Positions 16,467-24,927 of a stretch of 64,000 nucleotides of DNA are shown here, in pieces. Both the position numbers and the translations under genes were made by a program. How positions within the stretch are numbered: position 1 is the first letter of the stretch; the number at the start of each line of letters is the position of its first letter. Under the pieces are notes generated by a model. It did no database searches. It had not been told where the DNA came from and was given only the letters and a program-made list of their open reading frames with translations. Source of the DNA: an uncultured bacterium (lineage in GTDB: Bacteria > Actinomycetota > Coriobacteriia > Coriobacteriales > Coriobacteriaceae); NCBI GenBank assembly GCA_905215525.1, contig CAJMQJ010000008.1, positions 1 to 64,000 on the forward strand, in the 5' to 3' direction.

Positions 16467-17480
16467 TTAATAACGCTCAAAGAAGGCGAGCGCGTTGTCG
16501 CTGCAGAGCTTTTGCATCACGGTCTTGCCAAAGTGCTTGGAGAGCATGTTCTGGAACTCGGGCATCATGCTGGCATCGGAGAGGAAGGCGGGCACAGTGG
16601 CGCCGTCCCAGTCGCCACCGAGTGCGATGACGTCCTCGCCGCCCAGGTCGAGCCAGTGCTCGATATGTGCCGCTAGCTGGTCGAAGGTGACGTCTGCGGC
16701 GGTCTTTTTGGTTGCGTCGTTGGAAAGGAACTCGCTGCAGTAGTTGAGGCCGACGATACCGCCCATGTCGCGAATGGTGCGGAACTGGTCGTCGGTGAGG
16801 TTGCGCTTGACTCTGCAGACGGTACGGGAGTTGGAGTGGCTGGCGACGAAGGGGCGCGTGGCGTGGGCGACAACCTCGTCAAAGCACTCATCGTTGAGGT
16901 GGGAGACGTCGAGCACCATGCCGGCGTGCTCCATCTGCGTAAGCGCCTCGATGCCGGCGGCGGTGAGGCCGGCGTGGGTGTCGTGGCCGCTCGCGAGCGG
17001 TCCCTGCGCGTTCCAGCTGAGTGACGACATAAGCACGCCCAGGCTCTTGAGCACCTCGATCAGCGCGGGGTCCTCGGCAAAGAACGTGGCGTTTTCGATG
17101 GTGTGGATGCAAGCGACCTTGCCGTCCTTGAGCGCGGGGCGAATGTCTGCCGCGCTGCGTACGTTGACCATGCGGTCGTGGTTAAGCATGGCCTGGCCGC
17201 TCATGTGCGCCATGATCTGCGCCTGGAAGCGCGCGGCGTGGGCGGTGGGAATCTCGTCGGGGACAAACGTGGCGAAGCACTGTGCCCACGGCGTGTTGCC
17301 GATCTTTGCGAGCGAGATGGCGCAGGCGTTGCCCTCGATGAGGTCGAAATCTTGCGGATGCGTTTCGTCGCCGGGGAAATAACCGTCGGTGCCGGCGGTA
17401 AAGCGCAGGTCGAGATCGAGCGTGGCCCAGCCGATGCGGTCGGCGGTGTCGCAGTGTAGGTCAAATACGGGATATGCCAT
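16467..17480 (-). CDS. M19 family dipeptidase
   Basis: 337-residue cytoplasmic metallopeptidase of the renal/membrane dipeptidase family. The zinc ligands are recognisable: HCD at residues 9-11 (FDLHCDTADR), the bridging Glu (IENAT), His in VSHLND, His in ASHSNSR, and the GGDWDG block. These enzymes cleave dipeptides, sometimes with D-residues. There is no signal peptide. Start ATG 17480 has a GGAGG site; an in-frame ATG ten codons earlier lacks one. Confidence 0.92.
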   Translation of the reverse strand: MAYPVFDLHCDTADRIGWATLDLDLRFTAGTDGYFPGDETHPQDFDLIEGNACAISLAKIGNTPWAQCFATFVPDEIPTAHAARFQAQIMAHMSGQAMLNHDRMVNVRSAADIRPALKDGKVACIHTIENATFFAEDPALIEVLKSLGVLMSSLSWNAQGPLASGHDTHAGLTAAGIEALTQMEHAGMVLDVSHLNDECFDEVVAHATRPFVASHSNSRTVCRVKRNLTDDQFRTIRDMGGIVGLNYCSEFLSNDATKKTAADVTFDQLAAHIEHWLDLGGEDVIALGGDWDGATVPAFLSDASMMPEFQNMLSKHFGKTVMQKLCSDNALAFFERY

Positions 17481-17600
17481 GGTTCCTCCGGTTGCAGCGT
17501 TTCTTTGCAAACTGTCTTTGAATTGTATGACTAGGGTATAGTTAGCGCCATATGTTCATGGCGGCCCGCGTTGTGCGCCGCCCTTATCACGGAGGTTTCC

Positions 17601-18029
17601 ATGTCCAACCAGGGCAAGAAGGTCAAGACTCATTATCGCGGCACGCTCGACGACGGCACGCAATTCGATAGCTCCTACGATCGCGGCGAGCCGCTGGAGT
17701 TCACCTGCGGCGCCGGTCAGATGATCAAGGGCTTCGATGCCGCTGTTGTCGACATGCAGGTGGGCGAGAAGAAGACCGTGCACATCCCGGCCGCCGATGC
17801 CTACGGCGAGCACAACCCCGAGATGGTCCTGACCTTCCCGGCCGAACAGGTTCCCAACATCGAGCAGATCGAGAAGGGCATGAAGCTCTTCCTGTCCACG
17901 CCGAGCGGTATGCCCGTCCCCGCCGTGGTCATCGACGTAACGCCCGAGGCCGTGACGCTCGACGCCAACCACGAGCTGGCCGGCAAGGACCTCAACTTTG
18001 ATATCGAGCTCGTCGAGGTCGAGGGCTAG
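17601..18029 (+). CDS. SlyD-like FKBP peptidyl-prolyl isomerase
   Basis: 142-residue FKBP-type isomerase with the inserted chaperone flap that marks SlyD. Blocks: VKTHYRGTLDDGTQFDSS, MIKGFDAAVVDMQVGEKKTV and AYGEHNPEMV; the insert-in-flap domain covers roughly residues 70-125. The long His/Cys-rich metal-binding tail of E. coli SlyD is absent. It is three bases from a UreE-like gene, and since SlyD works in nickel delivery in other bacteria, the pair suggests a nickel role. Confidence 0.92.
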   Translation: MSNQGKKVKTHYRGTLDDGTQFDSSYDRGEPLEFTCGAGQMIKGFDAAVVDMQVGEKKTVHIPAADAYGEHNPEMVLTFPAEQVPNIEQIEKGMKLFLSTPSGMPVPAVVIDVTPEAVTLDANHELAGKDLNFDIELVEVEG

Positions 18030-18032
18030 AGT

Positions 18033-18611
18033 ATGCCTGAACGCTTGGTTTCGACGACATGCTTGGGAAATCTCAACGATCCGTCCTATGAACTCCTACT
18101 TCGCCGGGAGCTGGGCGGTGTCTTTGAAGTTGACGAGCTCCTGCTCGATTGGGACCAGGCTGATGCGCGCACGTTTGTGGGCGTGACGGAGCTGGGGCGC
18201 ACGATCGATGTTCGGCTGGATACTGCCGACGGCAGTCGTCTTGCCGACGGCGACGTGCTCGCCATCGACCGTTCGGGCATGGTGCCCGTGGCGGTTGTCG
18301 TGCGCCTGCGCAGTGCCGAGGTTTATTTGGTCGAAGTTGACCGCATGGACCCGATTGCGCTCGCGCATGCGTGCTGGGAGATCGGCAATATGCACGCGCC
18401 GCTTTTCCGAGGCGATTCGGACGAGCATACCGTGCGCATGTATACGCCGGTGCAGCCTGTTTTGGGCCGCATGCTTCGCGGCGTCGAGGGAGCTCGGATC
18501 TCGATCGTTTCGCGCGAGCTCGATGCGGGCCGACGCTTTGCGTCGAGCGCGGCCGATGTTGTCGTGAGCATGGCTCCGGACTTTACCATCGTTAAAAAGA
18601 CTCGCGACTAA
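18033..18611 (+). CDS. UreE-like nickel metallochaperone (orphan)
   Basis: 192-residue protein with a UreE layout: an N-terminal beta domain ending SRLADGDVL (residues 68-76), then the ferredoxin-like metal domain ALAHACWEIGNMHAPLF, in which His121 of the G-N-x-H motif is the known nickel ligand of UreE dimers, and PVLGRMLRGVEGARI. No urease genes are in the window. It is coupled to the SlyD-like gene (3-base gap). It may serve another nickel enzyme such as hydrogenase; this is inference. Confidence 0.75.
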   Translation: MPERLVSTTCLGNLNDPSYELLLRRELGGVFEVDELLLDWDQADARTFVGVTELGRTIDVRLDTADGSRLADGDVLAIDRSGMVPVAVVVRLRSAEVYLVEVDRMDPIALAHACWEIGNMHAPLFRGDSDEHTVRMYTPVQPVLGRMLRGVEGARISIVSRELDAGRRFASSAADVVVSMAPDFTIVKKTRD

Positions 18612-18624
18612 GCGCGCGTATGCG

Positions 18625-18665
18625 CAAGACGGGCTTTGAGGGGTGACCGATCAAGGTCCGTCTTG
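18625..18665 (+). repeat. 8-bp hairpin before a HAD gene
   Basis: CAAGACGG (18625-18632) and CCGTCTTG (18658-18665) are perfect reverse complements around a 25-base loop between the UreE-like and HAD genes; no T-run of terminator quality follows. Confidence 0.4.
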
Positions 18666-18694
18666 CTGTTGATAGGAGGCTTTGGGGGAAGCAT

Positions 18695-19492
18695 ATGGGT
18701 CTTGAGGGAATCAAGCTGATTGCATGCGATTTGGACGGCACGTTGCTGCACCCGGGGGAGCGCGAGCCGCGTTCCGAGGCCTTTGAGCTTATCGATGAGC
18801 TGCATCGTCGCGGTATCGTGTTTATGCCGGCGAGTGGCCGTCAATATGCGAGCCTGCGCTACCTGTTTGCCCCGGTGGCCGATGAACTCGCCTATGTATG
18901 CGAAAACGGAGCCCTGGTCATGAGCGAGGGGCGTGCCGTTGTCAAGCGTTCTATGGAGCGTGGCCTGGCCATGGATATCGCGAATGCCGTGGTTGCGTAC
19001 CCCCATGCCGACGTGACCCTTTCGTGTGAGGGGCACCTCTACACCATGAGCGGCAACGACGCGTTTGTTGACCACCTGCGTTATGAGGTCCACTGCGATG
19101 TGGCGGTGGTCGACCGTCCAGAGGACATCGACGAGGGCGTCATTAAGATTGCCTTCCAGACGCCCGAGGTGGAGCAGCCGGCGGCGCTGGAGTATTTTGT
19201 GCGTCGCTTTAGCGACCGGGTCGATGTGATGACGTCGGGAACCGAATGGACCGACTTTATCGGCTTTGATTCGGGCAAGGGGTCCGCGCTTGCCGATTAT
19301 GGTTGTGCGCTGGGGATCTCACCTAACGAAATGATGGCGTTTGGCGATAACGAAAACGATCGCGACATGCTCAACGTGGTGGGCCATCCCTATCTGATGG
19401 AGAGCTGCAATCCCAGCATGCGCGGTGTCAATGACCGTGTCCGCTACGTGCGCACGGTCGAAGAGGAGCTGCGTCGTCTACTTGCTGAGTAG
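18695..19492 (+). CDS. Cof-type HAD phosphatase
   Basis: 265-residue haloacid dehalogenase-superfamily hydrolase, Cof/type IIB group. Motif I is ACDLDGTLL with the nucleophile Asp, motif II is MPASGR, and motifs III/IV are the Lys region KGSAL and FGDNENDRDML. Members dephosphorylate sugar phosphates or cofactors; substrate here is unknown. It faces the Fur-family gene tail to tail with 15 bases between. Confidence 0.9.
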   Translation: MGLEGIKLIACDLDGTLLHPGEREPRSEAFELIDELHRRGIVFMPASGRQYASLRYLFAPVADELAYVCENGALVMSEGRAVVKRSMERGLAMDIANAVVAYPHADVTLSCEGHLYTMSGNDAFVDHLRYEVHCDVAVVDRPEDIDEGVIKIAFQTPEVEQPAALEYFVRRFSDRVDVMTSGTEWTDFIGFDSGKGSALADYGCALGISPNEMMAFGDNENDRDMLNVVGHPYLMESCNPSMRGVNDRVRYVRTVEEELRRLLAE

Positions 19493-19507
19493 GCATGTCC
19501 CAAACAT

Positions 19508-19888
19508 CTACCGGCAGTCGGGGCAGAGACCCTCGAAGATGGTGTAGTGCGACGTGACGTGCCAGCCGATTTGCTCGGACGCCTTGGCGTCGAGCTGGGC
19601 ATCGAAGGGGAGCGGTACGTCGATGACGCGGCTGCATGAGGTGCAGATGATATGCGCATGCGGCTCGATCGTGCGATCGAAGCGGCTGCCGCCCGGCGTC
19701 TTGATCGAGAGGATCTCGCCGGCGTCGGCCAAGAGATTGAGATTGCGGTAGACCGTACCGCGGCTGATTTTGTCATCCTGCGCGCGCACGACGTTGTAGA
19801 TTTCGTCGGCGGTGGGATGGTTATAACTTTGGCGCACGGCGTCAAGAACCAGCTTTCGCTGCCTGGTATTCCTTCTTTGCACCGCCAT
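19508..19888 (-). CDS. Fur/PerR family metalloregulator
   Basis: 126-residue regulator with the Fur winged helix (TADEIYNVV...ISRGTVYRNLNLL) and the dimer domain with DRTIEPHAHIICTSC and a terminal C-P-D-C, giving the two Cys pairs of the structural zinc site. The HAHIIC region and short length suit PerR or Fur. It probably senses peroxide or iron; the choice is open. A weak inverted repeat (ATTTAG...CTAAT at 19935-19954) lies just upstream and may be its own operator. Confidence 0.9.
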   Translation of the reverse strand: MAVQRRNTRQRKLVLDAVRQSYNHPTADEIYNVVRAQDDKISRGTVYRNLNLLADAGEILSIKTPGGSRFDRTIEPHAHIICTSCSRVIDVPLPFDAQLDAKASEQIGWHVTSHYTIFEGLCPDCR

Positions 19889-19934
19889 GCGCCTCGCCTC
19901 TTTTCTATCAACGGTCGTAGGTAAATGATACCGT

Positions 19935-19954
19935 ATTTAGCACACAATACTAAT
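19935..19954 (-). promoter_or_regulatory. Weak candidate Fur-family operator
   Basis: The sequence ATTTAGCACACAATACTAAT has ATTTAG/CTAAT half-sites around an A/T-rich centre, about 45 bases before the Fur-family start codon. Suggestive only. Confidence 0.25.
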
Positions 19955-20360
19955 AACGAGGAATGAAACTGTCTTCATTGGCAAGTGGGGCTTGGGCCTG
20001 GGCTTCTACGAGGCGAAAACGCGTTCCCATGCGCTCGTAGGAGGCATGAAGCGCCTCGAGATGAGATAGGATGTTTGCCGGAGCTCCCTGTATCTCCATC
20101 TCGACCGAGCCGTCTTCCATGTTGCGCACCCAGCCGGTGAGTGCGCGTGCCTGCGCGAGGTTGGTGTTGGTAAAGCGAAAACCAACGCCCTGGACTTGCC
20201 CCGCCCAGCGCAGGAAATAGCGCAGGGGAGTGTCTTGAGTGGCCTCGTCGCTTGCGAGCACAGTAAGCCTGCGGCGCAACTCGAGCTCGATGTTTGATGG
20301 TTTTTGAGGCTCTCGACTGCCGCCGGTGACGCTGGAGAAGAACGCATCGAAGAAGCCCAT
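19950..20360 (-). CDS. Acylphosphatase-like protein
   Basis: 136-residue protein; a roughly 40-residue N-terminal extension (MGFFDAFFSSVTGG...) precedes an acylphosphatase domain. The phosphate loop VQGVGFRF has the catalytic Arg, and LTGWVRNMEDGSVEMEIQG has the catalytic-type Asn. Acylphosphatases hydrolyse carboxyl phosphates. The start ATG sits three bases after the stop of the upstream oxidoreductase gene, so the two are co-transcribed. Confidence 0.85.
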   Translation of the reverse strand: MGFFDAFFSSVTGGSREPQKPSNIELELRRRLTVLASDEATQDTPLRYFLRWAGQVQGVGFRFTNTNLAQARALTGWVRNMEDGSVEMEIQGAPANILSHLEALHASYERMGTRFRLVEAQAQAPLANEDSFIPRY

Positions 20361-20362
20361 CG

Positions 20363-21469
20363 CTAGGCCTGCTTGCCTGCGTCGGACGGGAAGGTAATGC
20401 CGGCCTGCTGGCGCACGGCATCCATGATGCGCAATGAGACGAGCGTGACATCGCGGTAGTGGCCAAGTTCGTGACGTCCCGCCGGGGTCTCCCAAATCTC
20501 TTCCTTAACGTTATCGATGCCGCCGATGGCGGTGATAAAGTCTGTGAGTTCGTATTCCATAGTGTTGCTCGATTTGGGCAGGTCGAGCACGCGGCCGTTG
20601 TCGCCCTGTTCGCGCGGTGCCTCGGTCGCCGAGCCGCGTACGACATCGCCGCGATAGTCGATGCGGACATTGCGGGGCGTGGACAGATGGTCGATCTGGA
20701 TAGTGCCACGCTCGCCTTCGATCTGCGAGGGTAGCAGGTCATTCGTTATTTTGGAGTGCGCGAGCTCGACGGAGATACGGCCACCGCCGTAGCTGGCGAG
20801 GATGGAACCGCAGCCGTCGATGGGGCCGTGCGTGAGCTGTCGCGTGGCGGGGTCGAGCAGAGTAGCCATGCTCGTAAGGCCGGAGGGCATGCCGAAAATC
20901 TCGACCATGGGCTCGACGGTGTAGACGCCAATGTCCATGAGGGAACCCGATGCCATATTGCAGTCGAAGATATTGGTGGCGCGTCCCGCGAGAATCTCGT
21001 TGTAGCGCGAGGAATATTTGCCAAAGCGCAATGAGGCGCGGCGGATGGGGGCGATCTCGCCCAGGGCGTCCTCGATGGCGTGGAAGGCGGGGTCGTGGAG
21101 GGGACGCATGGCCTCGAGGGCCACGACACCTGCTGCCTCGGCAGCGCGGAAGACTTCCAGCGCCTGCGCTTCGGTGGCGCAGAAGGGCTTCTCGACGATG
21201 ACGTGCTTGCCACCGGCGATGCAGACAAGGGCCTGCTCGTAGTGAAGTGCGTTAGGGCTGCCGATATAGACGGCGTCGACGTCGGCAGCTGCCGCGAGCT
21301 CATCGAGTGAAGTAAAGTTTCGCTCGCCACCGCGCTCGGCGGTAAAGGCGGCACCGCGATTGGCATCGCGTGAAAGCGTGCCCACAAACGCGGCTTGGTC
21401 GTTGGCGTTGACGACTTGGATAAAGTCGTCGGTGATCATGGATGTGCCGATGGTCGCGATGCGCAGCAT
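20363..21469 (-). CDS. Gfo/Idh/MocA family oxidoreductase
   Basis: 368-residue NAD(P)-dependent dehydrogenase. The N-terminal Rossmann domain starts MLRIATIGTS; the core motif HVIVEKPFC (EKP with catalytic Lys) and the C-terminal barrel beginning with an RRASLRF-type strand are clear. Substrates in this family are sugars, inositols and related polyols. ATG 21469 has a GGGGG site four bases upstream; the frame is open much further upstream without homology. Substrate unknown. Confidence 0.9.
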   Translation of the reverse strand: MLRIATIGTSMITDDFIQVVNANDQAAFVGTLSRDANRGAAFTAERGGERNFTSLDELAAAADVDAVYIGSPNALHYEQALVCIAGGKHVIVEKPFCATEAQALEVFRAAEAAGVVALEAMRPLHDPAFHAIEDALGEIAPIRRASLRFGKYSSRYNEILAGRATNIFDCNMASGSLMDIGVYTVEPMVEIFGMPSGLTSMATLLDPATRQLTHGPIDGCGSILASYGGGRISVELAHSKITNDLLPSQIEGERGTIQIDHLSTPRNVRIDYRGDVVRGSATEAPREQGDNGRVLDLPKSSNTMEYELTDFITAIGGIDNVKEEIWETPAGRHELGHYRDVTLVSLRIMDAVRQQAGITFPSDAGKQA

Positions 21470-21542
21470 ACGTCCCCCTTGCGTTGTTTGGCCTACAGGA
21501 TGAGTGTAGCGCGTGGGGATATAAAGCTGCGCGAAAACGCTA

Positions 21543-22028
21543 TTACAGGTCGCTCTCGTTAAAGCCGGCGTCGATATCGAGGTTGCTGCCGTCGGCCGCC
21601 GTGGTGGCGAGCTCATCGCAGCGCTCGTTGAGCTCGTGACCGGCGTGACCCTTAACCCAGATGAAATCAACCTTGTGCTTGCTTTTGGCGGTGAGTAGGC
21701 GCTCCCACAGGTCGCGGTTCTTGACGGGTTGCTTGTTGGCGGTTTTCCATCCGCGCTTTTTCCAGCCGTCGATCCAGTGCTTGTTAAAGGCGTTGACGAC
21801 ATACTGCGAATCGGAATGGACTTCGATCTCGCAAGGGCGGTTGAGCGCCTCGAGCGCCACGATGACCGCCATGAGTTCCATGCGGTTGTTGGTGGTCTTG
21901 GCATAGCCGCGCGAAAGCTCGGAGGTGAAGGTCTTGCCGGCGGGGTTGGTGTATTTGAGCACGGCGCCGTAGCCGCCGCGTCCCGGATTTGATCGGGCCG
22001 AGCCGTCGGTATAGATGATGACCTTCAC
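21543..22028 (-). CDS. rnhA: Ribonuclease H I
   Basis: 161-residue RNase HI that cuts RNA in RNA-DNA hybrids. Acidic active site: IIYTDGSARSNPG (Asp), NNRMELMAV (Glu), HSDSQYVV (Asp) and the distal WVKGHAGHELNERCDELA (His and Asp). The basic handle region DGWKKRGWKTANKQPVKNRDLW is present. The GTG at 22028 is used because AAAGGAAG lies five bases upstream and homology begins there. Confidence 0.95.
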   Translation of the reverse strand: MKVIIYTDGSARSNPGRGGYGAVLKYTNPAGKTFTSELSRGYAKTTNNRMELMAVIVALEALNRPCEIEVHSDSQYVVNAFNKHWIDGWKKRGWKTANKQPVKNRDLWERLLTAKSKHKVDFIWVKGHAGHELNERCDELATTAADGSNLDIDAGFNESDL

Positions 22029-22127
22029 GGGCTTCCTTTCGTTGGGTACGTTTCGTGTGAGTGACCATTGTAGCGCCATGCCCGCCGGGGGCCAGCAATC
22101 TACGATTTCTACCCCGTCTTCGGACTG

Positions 22128-23030
22128 TTAGTTGGCATGGATGATGCGGTTGAGCTCGTCGAGGTATTGCTGCAAGAGGAGAGAGGGCTTGCGCTCGTCG
22201 TGCATGATGTAGCCAACGTGCATCGTTGGGGCGTCTGCTAGCGGGATCGATGCCATGCCCCATTGCATTTCATTGGAGAGGACACCGGTCGACAGGGTGT
22301 AACCGTTCGACGTGATAAGTAAGTTAGTAAGTGTTCCGCGGTCCGAGATTCGTATGTTGCGGTCGCAAGGGATATAGCTAAAAGGTTCCTCGGCGTAATA
22401 GAAGGAGTTTGAGGTTCCCTGCTCAAAGCTGTAGCGCGTATAGGGCGTGAGGTCGGCAAGGGACAGCTGCGGGCGGCGTGCGAGCGGGTGGCGCTCGCTA
22501 ACGAAGACGTGGACCGTCGCGTCGAATAGGGGATGGAAGCTTGCGCGGGCATCGGCGAAGGCCTTCTGCAGAACGCGGGCGTTAAAGTCATCCAGATACA
22601 GAATGCCGATATCGCTGCGAAACGCACGGACGTCATCGATGATCTGCGATGTGGTGGTCTCGCGCATGATGAACTCGAACTTGCTGTCGCGGCAGCGCTC
22701 GACTACGTTGACAAAGGCCTCGACCGAAAAGGCGTAGTGCTGGGCGGAAATGGCGAGGCGGGCTTGCGGGGTGCCACCGTCCTCGTAGCGTGCCTCGAGC
22801 ATGTCGGCCTGCTCTACGACCTGGCGCGCATAGCCCAAAAGCTCGGTGCCGTCGTTGGTGAGCGTGACGCCGCGGCTGGAGCGCGTAAAGATCTCCAGAT
22901 GGAGCTCTTGTTCTAGGCTTTTGACGGCGTTTGAGATGTTGGACTGAGCGGTATAGAGGCGCTGAGCTGCGGCGTTGATTGAGCCGGACTCTGCCACGGC
23001 GATAAGAAAACGAAGCTGCTGGAGTGTCAT
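22128..23030 (-). CDS. LysR family regulator, divergent from metY
   Basis: 300-residue LysR-type activator/repressor. Residues 1-60 are the winged helix (LRFLIAVAESGSINAAAQRLYTAQSNISNAVKSLEQEL), followed by a two-lobed effector domain. It is transcribed away from metY with about 275 bases between the start codons, the usual layout for a LysR protein that controls its neighbour. Control by a sulfur metabolite such as O-acetylserine/homoserine is plausible inference. Confidence 0.92.
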   Translation of the reverse strand: MTLQQLRFLIAVAESGSINAAAQRLYTAQSNISNAVKSLEQELHLEIFTRSSRGVTLTNDGTELLGYARQVVEQADMLEARYEDGGTPQARLAISAQHYAFSVEAFVNVVERCRDSKFEFIMRETTTSQIIDDVRAFRSDIGILYLDDFNARVLQKAFADARASFHPLFDATVHVFVSERHPLARRPQLSLADLTPYTRYSFEQGTSNSFYYAEEPFSYIPCDRNIRISDRGTLTNLLITSNGYTLSTGVLSNEMQWGMASIPLADAPTMHVGYIMHDERKPSLLLQQYLDELNRIIHAN

Positions 23031-23189
23031 CGGTGCCCGTCCTTTCGATAGCTATCTAAAAAACCGATAACAGGTTAGCGCTTTTAAGTGATTGACCGAG
23101 CGAAACAATGCTCGTACTATTCAAAACACACAAAGGCGGTAGGTAATTAAGCCGACCACGGAACCGGGATGTCAAAAGGAGGACCGCAT

Positions 23190-23243
23190 ATGAACTGCTT
23201 ACCAAGACGAATGCCGGGCTCCTGTTTGCGCCCGTCGGCGTGA
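23190..23243 (+). CDS. Candidate Cys-containing leader peptide of metY
   Basis: A 17-codon reading frame, MNCLPRRMPGSCLRPSA, starts at ATG 23190 behind a full AAAAGGAGG ribosome site (23174-23182) and stops at 23241-23243, 62 bases before metY. Its Cys codons are at positions 3 and 12. The region CTCCTG (23219-23224) can pair with CAGGAG (23245-23250) around the stop codon. Short Cys-containing leader peptides that sense cysteine-tRNA supply are known ahead of sulfur genes in other Actinobacteria; that this one works so is inference. It is too short to be judged by codon statistics. Confidence 0.6.
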   Translation: MNCLPRRMPGSCLRPSA

Positions 23244-23305
23244 TCAGGAGACAGCGACTTACTTCTCTCTTATTTATTTACTTTCGTTCGATCAAGGAGA
23301 TCATC

Positions 23306-24616
23306 ATGAGCCAGTTCATCAACAACCCCGAGCACACCTTTGGTTTCGATACCCTGCAGCTTCATGTTGGCCAGGAGAGCGCCGACCCCGCATCCGACTC
23401 CCGCGCCGTGCCTATCTACCAGACCGCGAGCTATGTGTTCCGCAACTCCCAGCACGCCGCCGATCGCTTTGGTCTTGCCGACGCCGGTAACATCTACGGC
23501 CGTCTGACCAACTCCACCCAGGGCGTCTTTGAGGACCGTATCGCCGCGCTCGAGGGTGGCGTGGCCGGTCTTGCCGTCGCCTCCGGTGCCGCTGCCATCA
23601 CCTATACCCTGCAGGCTCTTGCCCAGGCTGGTGACCACGTGGTGGCTCAGAAGACCATCTACGGCGGTTCCTACAACCTGCTCGAGCATACGCTCTCCCA
23701 GTTTGGCGTCGAGACCACGTTTGTCGATGCCCACAACCTGGAAGAGGTTGAGGGTGCCATCAAGGACAACACCACGGTCATCTATCTCGAGACGCTCGGC
23801 AACCCCAACTCTGACATCCCCAACATCGACGCCATCTCCGAGATCGCCAAGAAGCACGGTCTGCCGGTTGTCGTCGACAACACTTTCGGCACCCCGTATC
23901 TGTTCCGTCCGCTGGAGCATGGCGCCAACATCGTTGTCCACTCCGCAACCAAGTTCATCGGCGGCCACGGCACCTCGCTGGGCGGTGTGATCGTCGACGG
24001 CGGTAACTTCGATTGGAAGGCGAGCGGAAAGTACGCCCAGATCGCTGAGCCCAACCCCTCCTACCATGGCGTCTCGTTTGCCGAGGCTGCCGGTCCCGCC
24101 GCCTTCGCAACCTATGTCCGCGCCATCCTGCTGCGTGACGAGGGTGCCTGCATCAGCCCGTTCAACGCCTGGGTCCTGCTCCAGGGCACCGAGACCCTGT
24201 CGCTGCGCGTTGACCGTCATGTCGAGAACACCAAGAAGGTCGTTGAGTTCCTTGCCGGCGACAGCCACGTTGCCAAGGTGAACCACCCGAGCCTGCCTGA
24301 GCACCCCGATCACGAGCTCTATCAGAAGTACTTCCCCAACGGCGGTGCCTCGATCTTCACCTTCGAGATCAAAGGTGGCCAGGAGGCTGCCTGGAAGTTC
24401 ATCGATCATCTGCAGGTGTTCTCGCTGCTCGCCAACGTGGCCGACGTCAAGTCGCTCGTCGTGCACCCGGCTACCACCACGCACTCCCAGCTCTCTGCCG
24501 AGGAGCTCGCCGAGCAGAACATCACGCCCTCCACGATCCGTCTTTCCATCGGTACCGAGAACGCCGAGGACATCATTTGGGATCTGAAGCAGGCCTTCGC
24601 CGTGCTGGACGAGTAA
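23306..24616 (+). CDS. metY: O-acetylhomoserine aminocarboxypropyltransferase
   Basis: 436-residue PLP enzyme of the Cys/Met metabolism family, making homocysteine directly from O-acetylhomoserine and sulfide. The PLP lysine lies in VHSATKFIGGHGTSLGGVIVDGG, a wording typical of MetY; VASGAAAITYTLQAL, VVDNTFGTPYLFRP and the C-terminal NVADVKSLVVHPATTTHSQLS also fit. Length around 430 is normal for MetY rather than MetB/MetC (about 380). AAGGAG precedes the ATG. A leader peptide and a divergent LysR gene suggest two-layer sulfur control. Confidence 0.94.
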   Translation: MSQFINNPEHTFGFDTLQLHVGQESADPASDSRAVPIYQTASYVFRNSQHAADRFGLADAGNIYGRLTNSTQGVFEDRIAALEGGVAGLAVASGAAAITYTLQALAQAGDHVVAQKTIYGGSYNLLEHTLSQFGVETTFVDAHNLEEVEGAIKDNTTVIYLETLGNPNSDIPNIDAISEIAKKHGLPVVVDNTFGTPYLFRPLEHGANIVVHSATKFIGGHGTSLGGVIVDGGNFDWKASGKYAQIAEPNPSYHGVSFAEAAGPAAFATYVRAILLRDEGACISPFNAWVLLQGTETLSLRVDRHVENTKKVVEFLAGDSHVAKVNHPSLPEHPDHELYQKYFPNGGASIFTFEIKGGQEAAWKFIDHLQVFSLLANVADVKSLVVHPATTTHSQLSAEELAEQNITPSTIRLSIGTENAEDIIWDLKQAFAVLDE

Positions 24617-24679
24617 GGCGACTTGTGCAAGGACCCCTTGCGACTCGATAGGTATAACTGCATAAATGCCTGCTCAAGG

Positions 24680-24716
24680 CGCCTGCGCAAGCAATGGTTG
24701 CGCAGGCGTCTTTTTT
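24680..24716 (+). terminator. Terminator of metY
   Basis: Perfect 11-bp stem CGCCTGCGCAA (24680-24690) / TTGCGCAGGCG (24698-24708), then TCTTTTTT. The remaining part of the 24617-24927 gap holds only the promoter region of the next gene; I see no riboswitch there. Confidence 0.93.
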
Positions 24717-24927
24717 GCATAGGAAGGGCGCTATTACAGGGTTTTTGGCATGCTTTATGCATTCGAGTTGTGGAAAACTCCTGTTGAGAGGATGTGAGTT
24801 TTACGCAATTGACGTGCGCCTTTTGAGTAAAGCCGCAGGTCGCGATTTGCTCGGGGTACTATGCAGCGCGATTGAATCATACGCAGCTCAAACGCAGCAA
24901 AAACGCACTACGGAGGTTTCCAGCTAC

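Noticed and set aside
18033..18611. Urease operon member
   Set aside because: No urease structural genes or other accessory genes are in the window; reported only as an orphan UreE-like gene.
23031..23305. SAM or T-box riboswitch before metY
   Set aside because: No conserved SAM-box or T-box core words are present; the leader peptide explains the region better.
23270..24484. 404-codon minus-strand frame opposite metY
   Set aside because: Antisense shadow; Gly/Val/Asp-rich composition with no family motifs.
24717..24927. c-di-AMP riboswitch before the secreted wall-type protein
   Set aside because: The family context is suggestive but the conserved core segments of that riboswitch are not found.
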